Source: Pusillimonas sp044464525 (GTDB taxonomy: Bacteria > Pseudomonadota > Gammaproteobacteria > Burkholderiales > Burkholderiaceae_B). From it: a stretch of DNA of 64,000 nt. Shown here piece by piece: positions 19,204-27,584 of this stretch; position 1 is the first letter of the stretch; every line of letters begins with the position of its first letter. The position numbers were made by a program, and so were the translations under genes. The stretch covers positions 186,001 through 250,000 of the forward strand of contig NZ_JBIQLE010000001.1 in assembly GCF_044464525.1 (NCBI RefSeq), read 5' to 3'. The notes beneath the pieces are model-generated. The model searched no databases. It worked only from the letters and a program-made list of their open reading frames with translations, and was not told the DNA's origin.

Positions 19204-20505
19204 ATGGCTTCCTCATACTTTGGCGACCGCAGCAGCCTGGACCAATGGCTCGCGCATCTTGAAACCCTGCATCCCAAGGCGATTGACATGGGCTTGGACC
19301 GTATACGCGCAGTCGCCCAGCGTCTTGATTTCAAGCTGCCGTACGTCAAGATCGTGGTGGCAGGCACCAATGGCAAGGGTTCCACGTGTGCCATGCTTGA
19401 GGCCATTTTGCTGTCGGCCGGATATCGGGTGGGGCTGTACACCTCGCCGCACTTGGTGCATTTCAACGAGCGCATCCGCGTCAATGGCGACGCAGCCGGC
19501 GATGAGCAGATTATCGAGCAGTTCGAACGCATCGAAGCTGCACGGGGCGAGATCAGCCTTAGCTATTTCGAATTTGCAACGCTGGCGGCGCTGCTGGTGT
19601 TCGACGCCGGCCGGCTCGACGTGGTCGTACTCGAGGTTGGCCTGGGCGGGCGCCTTGATGCCGTGAACATCGTCGATGCCGATTGCTCGGTCGTTACCAG
19701 CATTGATATTGACCATACCGAATGGCTGGGCGATACGCGCGAAAAAATCGGACTGGAAAAAGCACATGTATTCCGCCCGGGGCGCCCGGCAATTTGTGCC
19801 GACCCGGTGCCGCCCGAGTCGGTGGCGCAGTATGCGCAACAGATAGGCGCCGACTTATGGCGCTTCGGCCAAGATTTCAACTACTCGGGTGACCGACAGC
19901 AATGGGCTTACGGCGGCCGGGAGCAGCGGCGCACCGGCATGGCTTACCCCGCTTTGCGCGGCGCCAACCAGCTTATCAACGCCAGCGCGGCGCTGGCTGC
20001 GCTTGAGGCGTTGCGAGACAAGCTGGTGGTTCCGCAGCAGGCGGTAAGGCTGGGCTTGCTGCAGGTATCACTGCCCGGACGCATGCAGATCTTGCCCGGC
20101 AAGCCGGCCATCGTGCTGGACGTGGCCCACAATCCCCATGCCACGGCGGCATTGGCGCAAAACCTTACCGGCATGGCTTATTACCCCTATACTCATGCGG
20201 TGGTAGGGCTCTTGAAGGACAAAGACGCCAAGACGATGCTGGCCAAACTGGCGCCCAAAGTAGATCATTGGTACTGCGCTTCGCTTGACGGGCCGCGTGG
20301 CGCGACGGGCGAGGAAATCGCCCAAATCGTACGCCAGGTGTTGCCGGCGAACCCTATCGAGCCAATAACCGTGACAAGTTTTGACAATCCGGTTCAGGCC
20401 TTTGAAAAGGCGCAAGAGCAAGCCTCGGAGGATGATAGAATCCTTGTGTTCGGCTCGTTCTCGACGGTTGGGCCCATACTTCAGAAACTCGGGCGCACGG
20501 TCTAA
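19204..20505 (+). CDS. folC: Bifunctional folylpolyglutamate synthase / dihydrofolate synthase
   Basis: A 433-residue cytosolic ATP-dependent ligase adding glutamate to dihydropteroate and to folates. The P-loop is GTNGKGSTCAMLE, preceded by the FolC-typical LHPKAIDMGLDRI. The second-domain boundary GLGGRLDAVNIVDADCSVVTSI and the C-terminal VLDVAHNPHATAALA are also typical. An in-frame ATG at 19138 lies inside the upstream terminator, so I choose the ATG at 19204 (MASSYFGDRSSLDQWL), where similarity to FolC begins. It heads the folC-SPOR-cvpA-purF string. Confidence 0.95.
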   Translation: MASSYFGDRSSLDQWLAHLETLHPKAIDMGLDRIRAVAQRLDFKLPYVKIVVAGTNGKGSTCAMLEAILLSAGYRVGLYTSPHLVHFNERIRVNGDAAGDEQIIEQFERIEAARGEISLSYFEFATLAALLVFDAGRLDVVVLEVGLGGRLDAVNIVDADCSVVTSIDIDHTEWLGDTREKIGLEKAHVFRPGRPAICADPVPPESVAQYAQQIGADLWRFGQDFNYSGDRQQWAYGGREQRRTGMAYPALRGANQLINASAALAALEALRDKLVVPQQAVRLGLLQVSLPGRMQILPGKPAIVLDVAHNPHATAALAQNLTGMAYYPYTHAVVGLLKDKDAKTMLAKLAPKVDHWYCASLDGPRGATGEEIAQIVRQVLPANPIEPITVTSFDNPVQAFEKAQEQASEDDRILVFGSFSTVGPILQKLGRTV

Positions 20506-20556
20506 TCATGTTGCCGTGGCCGCTGTGCGGCGACCGCGGCCAAGGGTTTTTATCAA

Positions 20557-21363
20557 ATGGGATTGTTCTCTCGCAAAGAGGCTGATTCAAGTAAAGATCG
20601 CGCTTCCAGCTCGAAGCGCCGTTCGGCATCGCCAAGCGTAGCTTATGCCGACGACTTGCGCGGTCGGGCGCGGCGCCGCCTCATTGGCGCATTGGCGCTG
20701 GTTGTCGCGGCCGTTATCGTGGTGCCCGAGTTAATCACGTCGGAATCCGACCAGCCGGTTGAAACGCCGATCGTGGTGCCGGCCATCCCGCCCATTCCAG
20801 AGCCTTCCATAGCTGTCAACGAACCGCTTTCAGAGGGCCAAGCCGGGGTCGACGATCAATTCAATGTCGAAACCCCCGCACTGCCATTGCCCGAGCCCGT
20901 TGCCCCCGACGATGGTCCCGTCCAGGCTTCCGGCGATACCGATCAGTCGGCGGCGCCAACCAAGCCCGAAGCCAAGCCCGAACCCGCGCCGAAACCCGAG
21001 CCCGATTCCAAACCCGCGTCTCCTCCCGAGACCAAAAGCGCGGCGGCCGATCGCACTGATGATGGTTCGGTCGCCATTGCCCTGCTAGAGGGACGCCAGC
21101 CCGACAGTCCGCCGGCTGCCGCCACCCGGGGTAATTTTGTGGTGCAGATTGCGGCGTATTCTTCTCGCCAGGATGCCGAAGCGCGCCGAAACAGCCTTGT
21201 GTCGGCGGGTGTCACCAATGCTTATGTGGAATCCGCCAATCCCGACGGTAAAACCACTTATCGCTTGCGGGTGGGGCCTTTCTCGACACGCGAGGCCGCG
21301 CAGGCGGCCCAGACCCGTCTGCGCTCGCTTGACTACACCACCAGTTTCATCGCCACCCAGTGA
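20557..21363 (+). CDS. SPOR domain protein (DedD-like, septal peptidoglycan binding)
   Basis: A 268-residue single-pass inner-membrane protein. A short charged cytoplasmic tail is followed by one membrane helix (about residues 42-60, LIGALALVVAAVIVVPELI), a long Pro/Glu/Lys-rich periplasmic linker (about 65-165), and a C-terminal SPOR domain (about 187-268) with NFVVQIAAYSSRQDAEARR and TYRLRVGPFSTREAAQAA. SPOR domains bind denuded glycan strands at division septa. Position between folC and cvpA matches the dedD locus of other proteobacteria. Its stop overlaps the cvpA start (GTGA). Confidence 0.9.
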   Translation: MGLFSRKEADSSKDRASSSKRRSASPSVAYADDLRGRARRRLIGALALVVAAVIVVPELITSESDQPVETPIVVPAIPPIPEPSIAVNEPLSEGQAGVDDQFNVETPALPLPEPVAPDDGPVQASGDTDQSAAPTKPEAKPEPAPKPEPDSKPASPPETKSAAADRTDDGSVAIALLEGRQPDSPPAAATRGNFVVQIAAYSSRQDAEARRNSLVSAGVTNAYVESANPDGKTTYRLRVGPFSTREAAQAAQTRLRSLDYTTSFIATQ

Positions 21364-21848
21364 CAAGCTTCGACTACATCGTGCTGGCCATTGTGGGGGC
21401 GTCCGCGCTCCTGGGCCTGCTGCGAGGTTTCGTCAAAGAATTGCTCTCCCTGGTGGCTTACGCGGCGGCATTCGTGGCCGCCATCTGGTGGGGTCCAAGG
21501 GTATCCACCTGGCTTGCGGTTTTCATCGAGAACGATCTGCTACGTACCGCCGCCGCCTATGCGGCGGTATTCATTGTGGTGCTGCTTCTGGTCGGGCTGC
21601 TCAACGTTACGCTTGGCGCGCTTATCGATAAGACCGGCCTTACGCCCGCAGACCACGGCATGGGCGCCATCTTCGGTTTTCTACGGGGCTTGCTGATCGT
21701 GCTGGTGCTGGTGGCGCTGGCCGGCTATACCGAGCTGCCACAAGAGCCGTGGTGGCGTGACGCGCGTCTGTCTGGTGCAGCCGAGCAGGGCATCCAGCAA
21801 ATCAAGCGAATACTGCCGCCTTCACTTGCCTCTTGGCTACCTTACTGA
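21360..21848 (+). CDS. cvpA: CvpA family inner-membrane protein
   Basis: A 162-residue protein with four predicted membrane helices (starting near residues 4, 28, 63 and 103). It begins TSFDYIVLAIVGASALLGLLRGFVKELLSL, characteristic of CvpA, which is needed for colicin V production and envelope homeostasis in E. coli. The start is a GTG at 21360, overlapping the SPOR-gene stop. It lies directly before purF, as in many proteobacteria (the dedD-cvpA-purF order). Confidence 0.92.
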   Translation: MTSFDYIVLAIVGASALLGLLRGFVKELLSLVAYAAAFVAAIWWGPRVSTWLAVFIENDLLRTAAAYAAVFIVVLLLVGLLNVTLGALIDKTGLTPADHGMGAIFGFLRGLLIVLVLVALAGYTELPQEPWWRDARLSGAAEQGIQQIKRILPPSLASWLPY

Positions 21849-21882
21849 TTGTTTAAACAAGGCTTTAACTAGGAAGCTAAAA

Positions 21883-23370
21883 ATGTGTGGAATCGTTGGG
21901 GTTGCCGGGCATAGTCCCGTCAACCAGGTCATTTACGATAGTTTGCTGCTATTGCAGCATCGAGGCCAGGACGCAGCAGGCATAGCCACTGAACATGACC
22001 TTCTTTTCAGCATGTACAAGGCGCATGGCTTGGTGCGCGACGTGTTTCGCACCCGCAATATGCGCACGTTGGGAGGCAACAGCGGGTTGGGCCAGGTGCG
22101 CTACCCCACAGCGGGTTCCAGTGACAGCGTCGATGAGGCGCAACCCTTCTATGTGAATGCGCCATTCGGAATCACCTTCGTCCATAACGGCAACCTGACC
22201 AACTGGCGCGAGCTGCGCGAAGAACTCTTCCGCATCGATCGGCGCCACATCAATACCAATTCCGATTCCGAAGTCTTGCTCAACATTTTTGCGCATGAGC
22301 TTCAGCAAGCGGCCAACGGTGTGTCGCTGGATGAGAACGCCGTGTTCGAGACGGTCGAGGCTGTGCACAAGCGCGCTCGCGGAGCTTACGCGGTCATCGC
22401 ACAGATATCCGGCTTCGGCATGGTGGCGTTTCGCGATCCGCATGGAATACGGCCGTTATGTCTGGGAAAGCTCGAGTCCGAGCAGGGAACAGATTGGATG
22501 GTGGCGTCAGAGTCGGTGGCGCTGACCGGCTGCGGGTACTCGTTCGTGCGCGATATCGAGCCTGGCGAGGCCGTGCTGATCGATGTCGAAGGCAAGGTTT
22601 CCAGCAGGCAATGCGCACAATCGACCAGCTTTACTCCCTGTGTATTCGAATACGTTTATTTCGCCCGGCCTGATTCCCTGATGGATGGGGTATCGATATA
22701 TTCCGCGCGCCTTAACATGGGCGAGTATCTGGCAAACAACGTGGCCAAGTCGCTGCGGCTGGGCGATATCGACGTAGTCATGCCCATACCCGATTCCTCG
22801 CGCCCCTCGGCCATGCAACTGGCAGCGCATCTGGGCCTGAACTACCGCGAGGGCTTCATCAAGAACCGTTACGTGGGGCGCACGTTCATCATGCCCGGGC
22901 AAGCCGTGCGCAAGAGGTCGGTGCGGCAAAAGCTCAGCGCCATTGATATGGAGTTTCGCGGCAAGAACGTCTTGCTGGTCGACGATTCCATCGTGCGTGG
23001 CACTACAAGCCGGCAGATCGTGGACATGGCGCGCGAGGCAGGAGCCAACAAGGTGTATTTTGCTTCGGCCGCGCCGCCGGTGCGGTTTCCGAACGTGTAT
23101 GGCATTGACATGCCGACCCAAACCGAACTAATTGCCACGGGACGCAGCACTGAGCAAATTGCGCAAGAAATCGGAGCGGACGGGTTGGTGTATCAGCGGC
23201 TCGAAGATCTTGAGCAGTCAATACGTGATCTGAATCCCGATATGCACCGGTTTGAGTCGTCCTGCTTCAACGGCGAGTATGTGACCGGGGATATCGATGC
23301 CGAGTATTTGGCAAGATTAAGCCAGGCACGCGGAAGTGTTTTGTCCGGCGCCGGCTCTGACGAAAACTAG
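21883..23370 (+). CDS. purF: Amidophosphoribosyltransferase
   Basis: A 495-residue enzyme making 5-phosphoribosylamine from PRPP and glutamine, the first step of purine synthesis. Removal of Met exposes the nucleophile Cys2 (MCGIVGVAGH) of the glutaminase domain, and the PRPP-binding motif VLLVDDSIVRGTT lies in the phosphoribosyltransferase half. An in-frame upstream Met exists at 21757 but would bury the catalytic Cys, so the start is fixed at 21883. The gap to cvpA is 34 bp. Confidence 0.97.
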   Translation: MCGIVGVAGHSPVNQVIYDSLLLLQHRGQDAAGIATEHDLLFSMYKAHGLVRDVFRTRNMRTLGGNSGLGQVRYPTAGSSDSVDEAQPFYVNAPFGITFVHNGNLTNWRELREELFRIDRRHINTNSDSEVLLNIFAHELQQAANGVSLDENAVFETVEAVHKRARGAYAVIAQISGFGMVAFRDPHGIRPLCLGKLESEQGTDWMVASESVALTGCGYSFVRDIEPGEAVLIDVEGKVSSRQCAQSTSFTPCVFEYVYFARPDSLMDGVSIYSARLNMGEYLANNVAKSLRLGDIDVVMPIPDSSRPSAMQLAAHLGLNYREGFIKNRYVGRTFIMPGQAVRKRSVRQKLSAIDMEFRGKNVLLVDDSIVRGTTSRQIVDMAREAGANKVYFASAAPPVRFPNVYGIDMPTQTELIATGRSTEQIAQEIGADGLVYQRLEDLEQSIRDLNPDMHRFESSCFNGEYVTGDIDAEYLARLSQARGSVLSGAGSDEN

Positions 23371-23428
23371 CAACGAATTCACGATGTAGGAAGATATCTC
23401 GAATATTGCTTTACCCTGCTTCATTTGT

Positions 23429-23467
23429 TATGTTCAAATATAAACATAACGTTTATAATTGAACATA
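23429..23467. promoter_or_regulatory. 39-bp nested perfect palindrome, candidate regulator operator
   Basis: Outer arms TATGTTCAA (23429-23437) and TTGAACATA (23459-23467) and inner arms TATAAAC (23439-23445) and GTTTATA (23451-23457) are each perfect reverse complements around a 5-bp centre. It sits 39 bp before the FAD monooxygenase ATG, where it would cover the promoter. The half-site TGTTCAAATATAAAC resembles the two sites in the 27.8-28.1 kb divergent region. The IclR protein encoded at 24640 is the natural candidate ligand. Confidence 0.6.
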
Positions 23468-23506
23468 GCACTTGTAAGACAATAGACAAACCAAGGGAAT
23501 AGGGCA

Positions 23507-24640
23507 ATGAACACTCCTCTTATTGGCATTTGTGGCGGTGGCATAGGCGGCTTGGCCGCGGCGATCGCCTTGCGCAAGCTCGGGCAGCGTGTTGTGGTTT
23601 TCGAGCAGGCGCCGCAGTTTGCGCGTGTCGGCGCAGACATCAACCTCACCCCCAACGCCGTGCGGGCGCTGGATGGCCTGGGTGTGGGCGAGGCCTTGCG
23701 TGATACTGCGGCGCGGCCGGCGTTTCGTATCAGTCGCGATGGCTATACCGGCGAAGAGACCTCGCGGTTGGCGATGTCCAGCGCAGCGGAAGAAAAATAC
23801 GGCGCGCCGCAGCTTACGATGCATCGCGCCGATCTGTTGACCGCGCTTGAGCGCGCCGTGCCTGCCGAATCCATCAAGCTGGGCAAGAAGGCGGTGCGTA
23901 TTGACCAGGCCGACGGCCGGGTGAATGTGGATTTCGCCGACGGCAGCAGTGAAACGGTTGATGCGCTAATTGGAGCCGACGGCATTCATTCAGTGGTACG
24001 AACCGCCATGCTGGGGCCCGAGCAGCCGCAGTTCACCGGGGTGGTTGCGTATCGCGCGGTCGTGCCGGCAGAACGGCTTCAGGGCTGTGTCGATCTTGAT
24101 TGCTTCACTAAATGGTGGGGCAATCAGCCAGAGGTTCAGATTGTTTCGTTTCCGCTTAACCAAGGCAAAGACATCTTCATCTTTGCCACCACGCCGCAGC
24201 CCGAATGGACGCTCGAGTCCTGGACCGCACCCGGAGACGTCGCCGAGTTGCAAGATATCTATGCCGATTTTCACATTGACGCGCGTGCACGGCTCAATGC
24301 CTGCACCGAGGTGCTGAAATCGGCCTTATATATTCGCGACCCGTTGCCGCGCTGGCACGAAGGCAACCTGGTATTGATGGGCGACGCCGCACATCCCATG
24401 ATGCCTTTCATGGCCCAGGGCGCCGGTCAAGCTGTCGAAGATGCAATAGTATTGGCGCGCTGCATCGCCGAGCCTGCATTCCAGTCGCTGCAGCAAGCCT
24501 GGACGGCTTACCAGGATGCCCGCCTTGAGCGCACCAGCCGCATCCAGATCGCTTCCCGTGGCAATACCTGGCTTAAAGAGGGTGGCAACGCCGACTGGGT
24601 GTACGATTACGACGCCTGGAACGCACCGATAAAGCCGTAA
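23507..24640 (+). CDS. FAD-dependent aromatic monooxygenase (6-hydroxynicotinate 3-monooxygenase / salicylate hydroxylase-like)
   Basis: A 377-residue class A flavoprotein hydroxylase. It shows the FAD Rossmann motif GGGIGG, the segment DALIGADGIHSVVR (family DG motif), and the second FAD motif LVLMGDAAHPMMPFMAQGAGQAVEDA. The C-terminal ASRGNTWL ... WVYDYDAW resembles NicC of Pseudomonas (recalled, not searched), whose product hydroxylates and decarboxylates 6-hydroxynicotinate. NicC or salicylate hydroxylase activity would give a dihydroxylated ring suited to cleavage. The actual substrate is unproven. It is preceded by a 39-bp palindrome and shares one base (TAATG) with the following IclR gene. 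Confidence 0.85.
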   Translation: MNTPLIGICGGGIGGLAAAIALRKLGQRVVVFEQAPQFARVGADINLTPNAVRALDGLGVGEALRDTAARPAFRISRDGYTGEETSRLAMSSAAEEKYGAPQLTMHRADLLTALERAVPAESIKLGKKAVRIDQADGRVNVDFADGSSETVDALIGADGIHSVVRTAMLGPEQPQFTGVVAYRAVVPAERLQGCVDLDCFTKWWGNQPEVQIVSFPLNQGKDIFIFATTPQPEWTLESWTAPGDVAELQDIYADFHIDARARLNACTEVLKSALYIRDPLPRWHEGNLVLMGDAAHPMMPFMAQGAGQAVEDAIVLARCIAEPAFQSLQQAWTAYQDARLERTSRIQIASRGNTWLKEGGNADWVYDYDAWNAPIKP

Positions 24641-25530
24641 TGCCCAACGCAAAAACTCCTTCACAACCCACCGACGCCGATCCTTCCGCAGCCGAACACG
24701 ATGCTTCGAAGGGCTTGGTGAGCCCGGTCATCCGGGGCATGCGCTTGTTGCGATATATCGCTGAAGGCGGCAACACCACCAACCTTAGCGAGGTGGGCCG
24801 GTCGATCGACGTCAATCGGGTTACCGTGATGCGCCTGCTGGCCACCTTGGAGCACGAGGGCCTGATCGAGCGCCTGCCCCAGGGGGGGCATCGCGTCGGC
24901 ATGGGTTTGTTGACGCTGTCGGCTTCGGCCTTGGGCTCGGTGGGCCAACTGGATGCGGGGCGGCGCGCGGTCGAGCAGCTTTCCGGCGACTTGGCGGTAT
25001 CGGCGTACATGGTGGTTCTTGAAGGGTATTACGTCGTTTATGTGCACCGGGAAATGCCCGAGGGCGGCTTGGTCAGCCATATCCGTGTCGGCAGCAGGGT
25101 GCCGGCGTTCCTGACGGCGCCGGGACGGGCCATGCTGGCCATGCTGCCCGGCGATGAGCTCAAGCGCCTTTGGGCGGCCTGGCAAGAAGAGTCGTCCCCA
25201 GGCGGGGGCGGCCACGAGGATGGCGGCAGGGTCGCCGCCCAGGCCCCGGGGGCCGCCGGCGGCAACCCCGATGCGCGGATGAATTTTGCTGGCTTCGCCG
25301 GCCAGCTCGAAGAGGACGGGCGCCGCGGATGCGCCTGGAGTTTTTCGGGCTACGAGGCGGGCATCAATGCTTGCGCGGCGGCGGTCAGTGGGCCGGGCGG
25401 CCGGCCCACTGCTGCGCTAAGCGTCGTGGCGCCGCAGCCCTTGTTCGATGCCGACCCGTGGTTGCAAGAGCGTATGCAGCACAGCGTATTGCGGGCGGCC
25501 CGCGAGTTAACCCGCGTGGCGGGAGGCTGA
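24640..25530 (+). CDS. IclR family transcriptional regulator (paired with the FAD monooxygenase)
   Basis: A 296-residue regulator with an N-terminal winged helix (about residues 28-90; NLSEVGRSIDVNRVTVMRLLATLEHEGLIERL) and an IclR effector domain. The effector domain is unusual around residues 185-215: a Gly/Ala-rich stretch (PGGGGHEDGGRVAAQAPGAAGG) replaces the normal short loop before LEEDGRRGCAWSFSGYEAGINA. The frame stays open and the family sequence resumes, so I read it as an insertion rather than a frameshift. Its start overlaps the monooxygenase stop by one base, so it probably senses that enzyme's substrate or product. Its 3' end overlaps the convergent IclR gene by 24 bp. Confidence 0.88.
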   Translation: MPNAKTPSQPTDADPSAAEHDASKGLVSPVIRGMRLLRYIAEGGNTTNLSEVGRSIDVNRVTVMRLLATLEHEGLIERLPQGGHRVGMGLLTLSASALGSVGQLDAGRRAVEQLSGDLAVSAYMVVLEGYYVVYVHREMPEGGLVSHIRVGSRVPAFLTAPGRAMLAMLPGDELKRLWAAWQEESSPGGGGHEDGGRVAAQAPGAAGGNPDARMNFAGFAGQLEEDGRRGCAWSFSGYEAGINACAAAVSGPGGRPTAALSVVAPQPLFDADPWLQERMQHSVLRAARELTRVAGG

Positions 25531-26304
25531 AGCGCCGCCCAGGCATTCAGATAGGTGGGCGGCGGCGGCCACGACATTGTCCACCAAGGCTTGCCGCTGT
25601 GTCTGGGGGATTTTTCCTTCGGGCACGGTGACGCCCAGCGCCGCCGCCACCAGGCCGTCTTGGCTGAACACCGGCGCGGCGACGGTGGAGATATTGGGCT
25701 CGAAAAAACCTTCGGCGATGATGTGGCCGCGTTTTTTGTCTTCTTGCAAAAAACCGTACAGCGCCTCGAGCGTGGGCGGCGTATTGGGCCCGTAGGGCCG
25801 TAGCGAATCTTCGGGGTAGAGCGCGCGCAGCGCCTCGAAACCGTGGTGGCTGAGCAGGACGCGGCCCAACACGGTGGCGTGGGCGGGAAGCCGGGTGCCA
25901 ATGTGCACCGAACTGGTGAATATGGAGCCGGCCGCGGCTTTTTGCACGTAGACGATGTCGCGGCCGTCGCGCACGACCAGGTTCGCCGAATAGTCCAGTT
26001 CATCGCGAAGCCGCTCGAGGATGGGGCCGCCCAGTTCGGTAAGCGTGAGCGAGGCCAGGTATTCGAACCCCAGCTTGAGCACGGCCGTGCCCAATTGGTA
26101 TTCGCGGCCGTTGACGGCCCGTTCGACGAAGCCGAGCGATTCGAGGGTGACCAGCAAGCGAAATATCGTGGTGCGCGGCACGTCGAGGCGGCGCGCAAGC
26201 TCGGGAGCGGTCAATACGGGGCTTTCGCGCGTGAACTCGCTTAGTATCCTCAAGCCTCTTTCGAGGCCGGGCACTGAGTATTTGGCGGAGTCTTTGCTGG
26301 ACAT
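25507..26304 (-). CDS. IclR family transcriptional regulator (paralogue of the one at 33071)
   Basis: A 265-residue regulator with a winged-helix domain (about residues 8-65) and an IclR ligand-binding domain. By my hand alignment, the segment from KYSVPGLERGLRI to LESLGFVER matches the third IclR protein of the window at 44 of 55 positions, whereas the neighbour at 24640 is clearly different. The start at 26304 (MSSKDSAKYS) is chosen over an upstream Met at 26433 because the paralogue begins at the same place. It lies downstream of the Rieske gene on the same strand but is separated by 244 bp containing a terminator-like hairpin. Confidence 0.9.
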   Translation of the reverse strand: MSSKDSAKYSVPGLERGLRILSEFTRESPVLTAPELARRLDVPRTTIFRLLVTLESLGFVERAVNGREYQLGTAVLKLGFEYLASLTLTELGGPILERLRDELDYSANLVVRDGRDIVYVQKAAAGSIFTSSVHIGTRLPAHATVLGRVLLSHHGFEALRALYPEDSLRPYGPNTPPTLEALYGFLQEDKKRGHIIAEGFFEPNISTVAAPVFSQDGLVAAALGVTVPEGKIPQTQRQALVDNVVAAAAHLSECLGGASASRHAG

Positions 26305-26337
26305 GAACAGACCTTTATTCAATGCCGACACGCGAGC

Positions 26338-26387
26338 CTGTCGAGATTGCAAAAGGGCGGCAGGCTGCCTGCGCCGGGTCTCGACAG
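26338..26387. repeat. Long inverted repeat upstream of the IclR gene
   Basis: Perfect 9-bp arms CTGTCGAGA (26338-26346) and TCTCGACAG (26379-26387) enclose the smaller terminator-like hairpin at 26351-26375. The two structures are nested and could coexist as one stem. Downstream, GAACGCATGCGTTC (26463-26476) is a further perfect 14-bp palindrome. Confidence 0.6.
26351..26375 (-). terminator. Probable intrinsic terminator of the Rieske oxygenase unit
   Basis: Read on the minus strand, GGCGCAGG, a 3-nt loop and CCTGCCGCC form a stem with one bulge, followed by CTTTT. It lies 174 bp after the Rieske stop and before the IclR gene. The T tract is short, so efficiency is uncertain. Confidence 0.45.
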
Positions 26388-26548
26388 ACCTTGGGTGTGC
26401 GGCCTGGACATACAGGCCCGGATGATACTGCATTGGCCGGCGGCGTCATAGTCGAGCCGCCGGAACGCATGCGTTCAAGGATGCGGCGGCCCCGGGCGCC
26501 GAAGGGCGGCACGCCACCGCCCGCCGGGCGGGCGTCTGGTTGTGCGTG

Positions 26549-27565
26549 TCAGTTGTTGCCGGTGAGCTGCTCTATGGCAAGCTGGCGCATCATGCGGCGC
26601 AAGCGGGTTACCGCGACGTCGTGCTGGTACAGGTGCTCGCGCTTGTTGGCGTCGAGTTCCATGACTTCGAGGATGACGCGATCTTGCTCGACCACATCCC
26701 AATGACGGGCTTCGAGGCGGTTCTTGTACAGAAAGCGCCACGAGTCGCGCTGCCATCCCGACACCTTGCGGTTGCGCCAGAAGAACACAGCCGCCTTGTT
26801 GTCGTACATGGGCGTGGCAAAGGCCGCAATGCCGAAGCTGCCGCCGGGGCCGCCGCTTTTGGGGTAGGGGATGTCCAGGCGTACCCAGTGTATGCCGGTG
26901 TCGGCGAACTCGGTCCAGTCGAAGTTGACGTCGCGCTGCTCGGCTTTTTCGAATGAGAAACCGTGCTCGGTGTCCTTGAGTTCGAACTTGGCCGCACGGG
27001 CTCCGGCCGCCATGCTGTGCGACTGCTTGTGCAAGAAGGTGCCGTGCATGGGGTCCATGACGTTGTCCAGCACATAGCGGTAGTCGCAATCCCACTCGAG
27101 ATAGCACAGGAATTTTTCGTACTCGTCGGAGCTTAGCTCTTCGGGCAGCGTCAGCGGCGGCGGCTGGTCGACATTGCGCGGAGAGTTATACAGAAAGAGG
27201 GCGCCGTGGGCGTCCTGGACGTGAAACGACAGCGTCGGGCGCGAGCCTTCGAGCTTGCAGCCGGGGTTTCCGGGAACCGAGATGACGGTGCCGTTACAGC
27301 TTACCTCTACGCCGTGGTAGCCGCAGGCGATGCGGTTGCCCAGTGGAACGCCGGCCGAAAGCGGTGCGCCGCGATGGGGGCAATGGTCTTCGAGGGCGTA
27401 GGGCGTGCCGTCGGTGTCGCGCCACAGCACGATCTTGTGGCCGAGGCGGCGCAGGGACACCGGGGTTTGGCCCACGAAGGAAGAGGGGCAGATGGCGTAC
27501 CAGCGGTTTTGTATGCCGTTGGCCAGGACTTTTTCTAATTCGACGTCGGTGGGGTTTGTGGTCAT
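26549..27565 (-). CDS. Rieske non-heme iron ring-hydroxylating oxygenase, oxygenase component
   Basis: A 338-residue oxygenase of the short class I-A/III kind (vanillate demethylase, phenoxybenzoate or carbazole oxygenase-like). The Rieske [2Fe-2S] ligands are Cys62-x-His64 (CPHRGAPL) and Cys81-x2-His84 (CGYHG). The catalytic iron motif is visible as Asn168, Asp171, His174 and His179 (NVMDPMHGTFLHKQSH). No reductase or ferredoxin gene is adjacent, so electrons must come from elsewhere. It would hydroxylate or O/N-demethylate an aromatic. The start lies 19 bp after the stop of a 74-aa gene on the same strand. Confidence 0.93.
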   Translation of the reverse strand: MTTNPTDVELEKVLANGIQNRWYAICPSSFVGQTPVSLRRLGHKIVLWRDTDGTPYALEDHCPHRGAPLSAGVPLGNRIACGYHGVEVSCNGTVISVPGNPGCKLEGSRPTLSFHVQDAHGALFLYNSPRNVDQPPPLTLPEELSSDEYEKFLCYLEWDCDYRYVLDNVMDPMHGTFLHKQSHSMAAGARAAKFELKDTEHGFSFEKAEQRDVNFDWTEFADTGIHWVRLDIPYPKSGGPGGSFGIAAFATPMYDNKAAVFFWRNRKVSGWQRDSWRFLYKNRLEARHWDVVEQDRVILEVMELDANKREHLYQHDVAVTRLRRMMRQLAIEQLTGNN

Positions 27566-27584
27566 GGTGGCTTTCCTTGAGGGT

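Noticed and set aside
23429..23467. Palindrome as a purF terminator
   Set aside because: Very A/T-rich arms and no T tract make it a poor terminator; its position before the monooxygenase ATG suits an operator better.
24640..25530. IclR gene as a frameshifted pseudogene
   Set aside because: The frame is open throughout, both domains are recognisable and the C-terminal family motif resumes in frame after the Gly/Ala-rich stretch.
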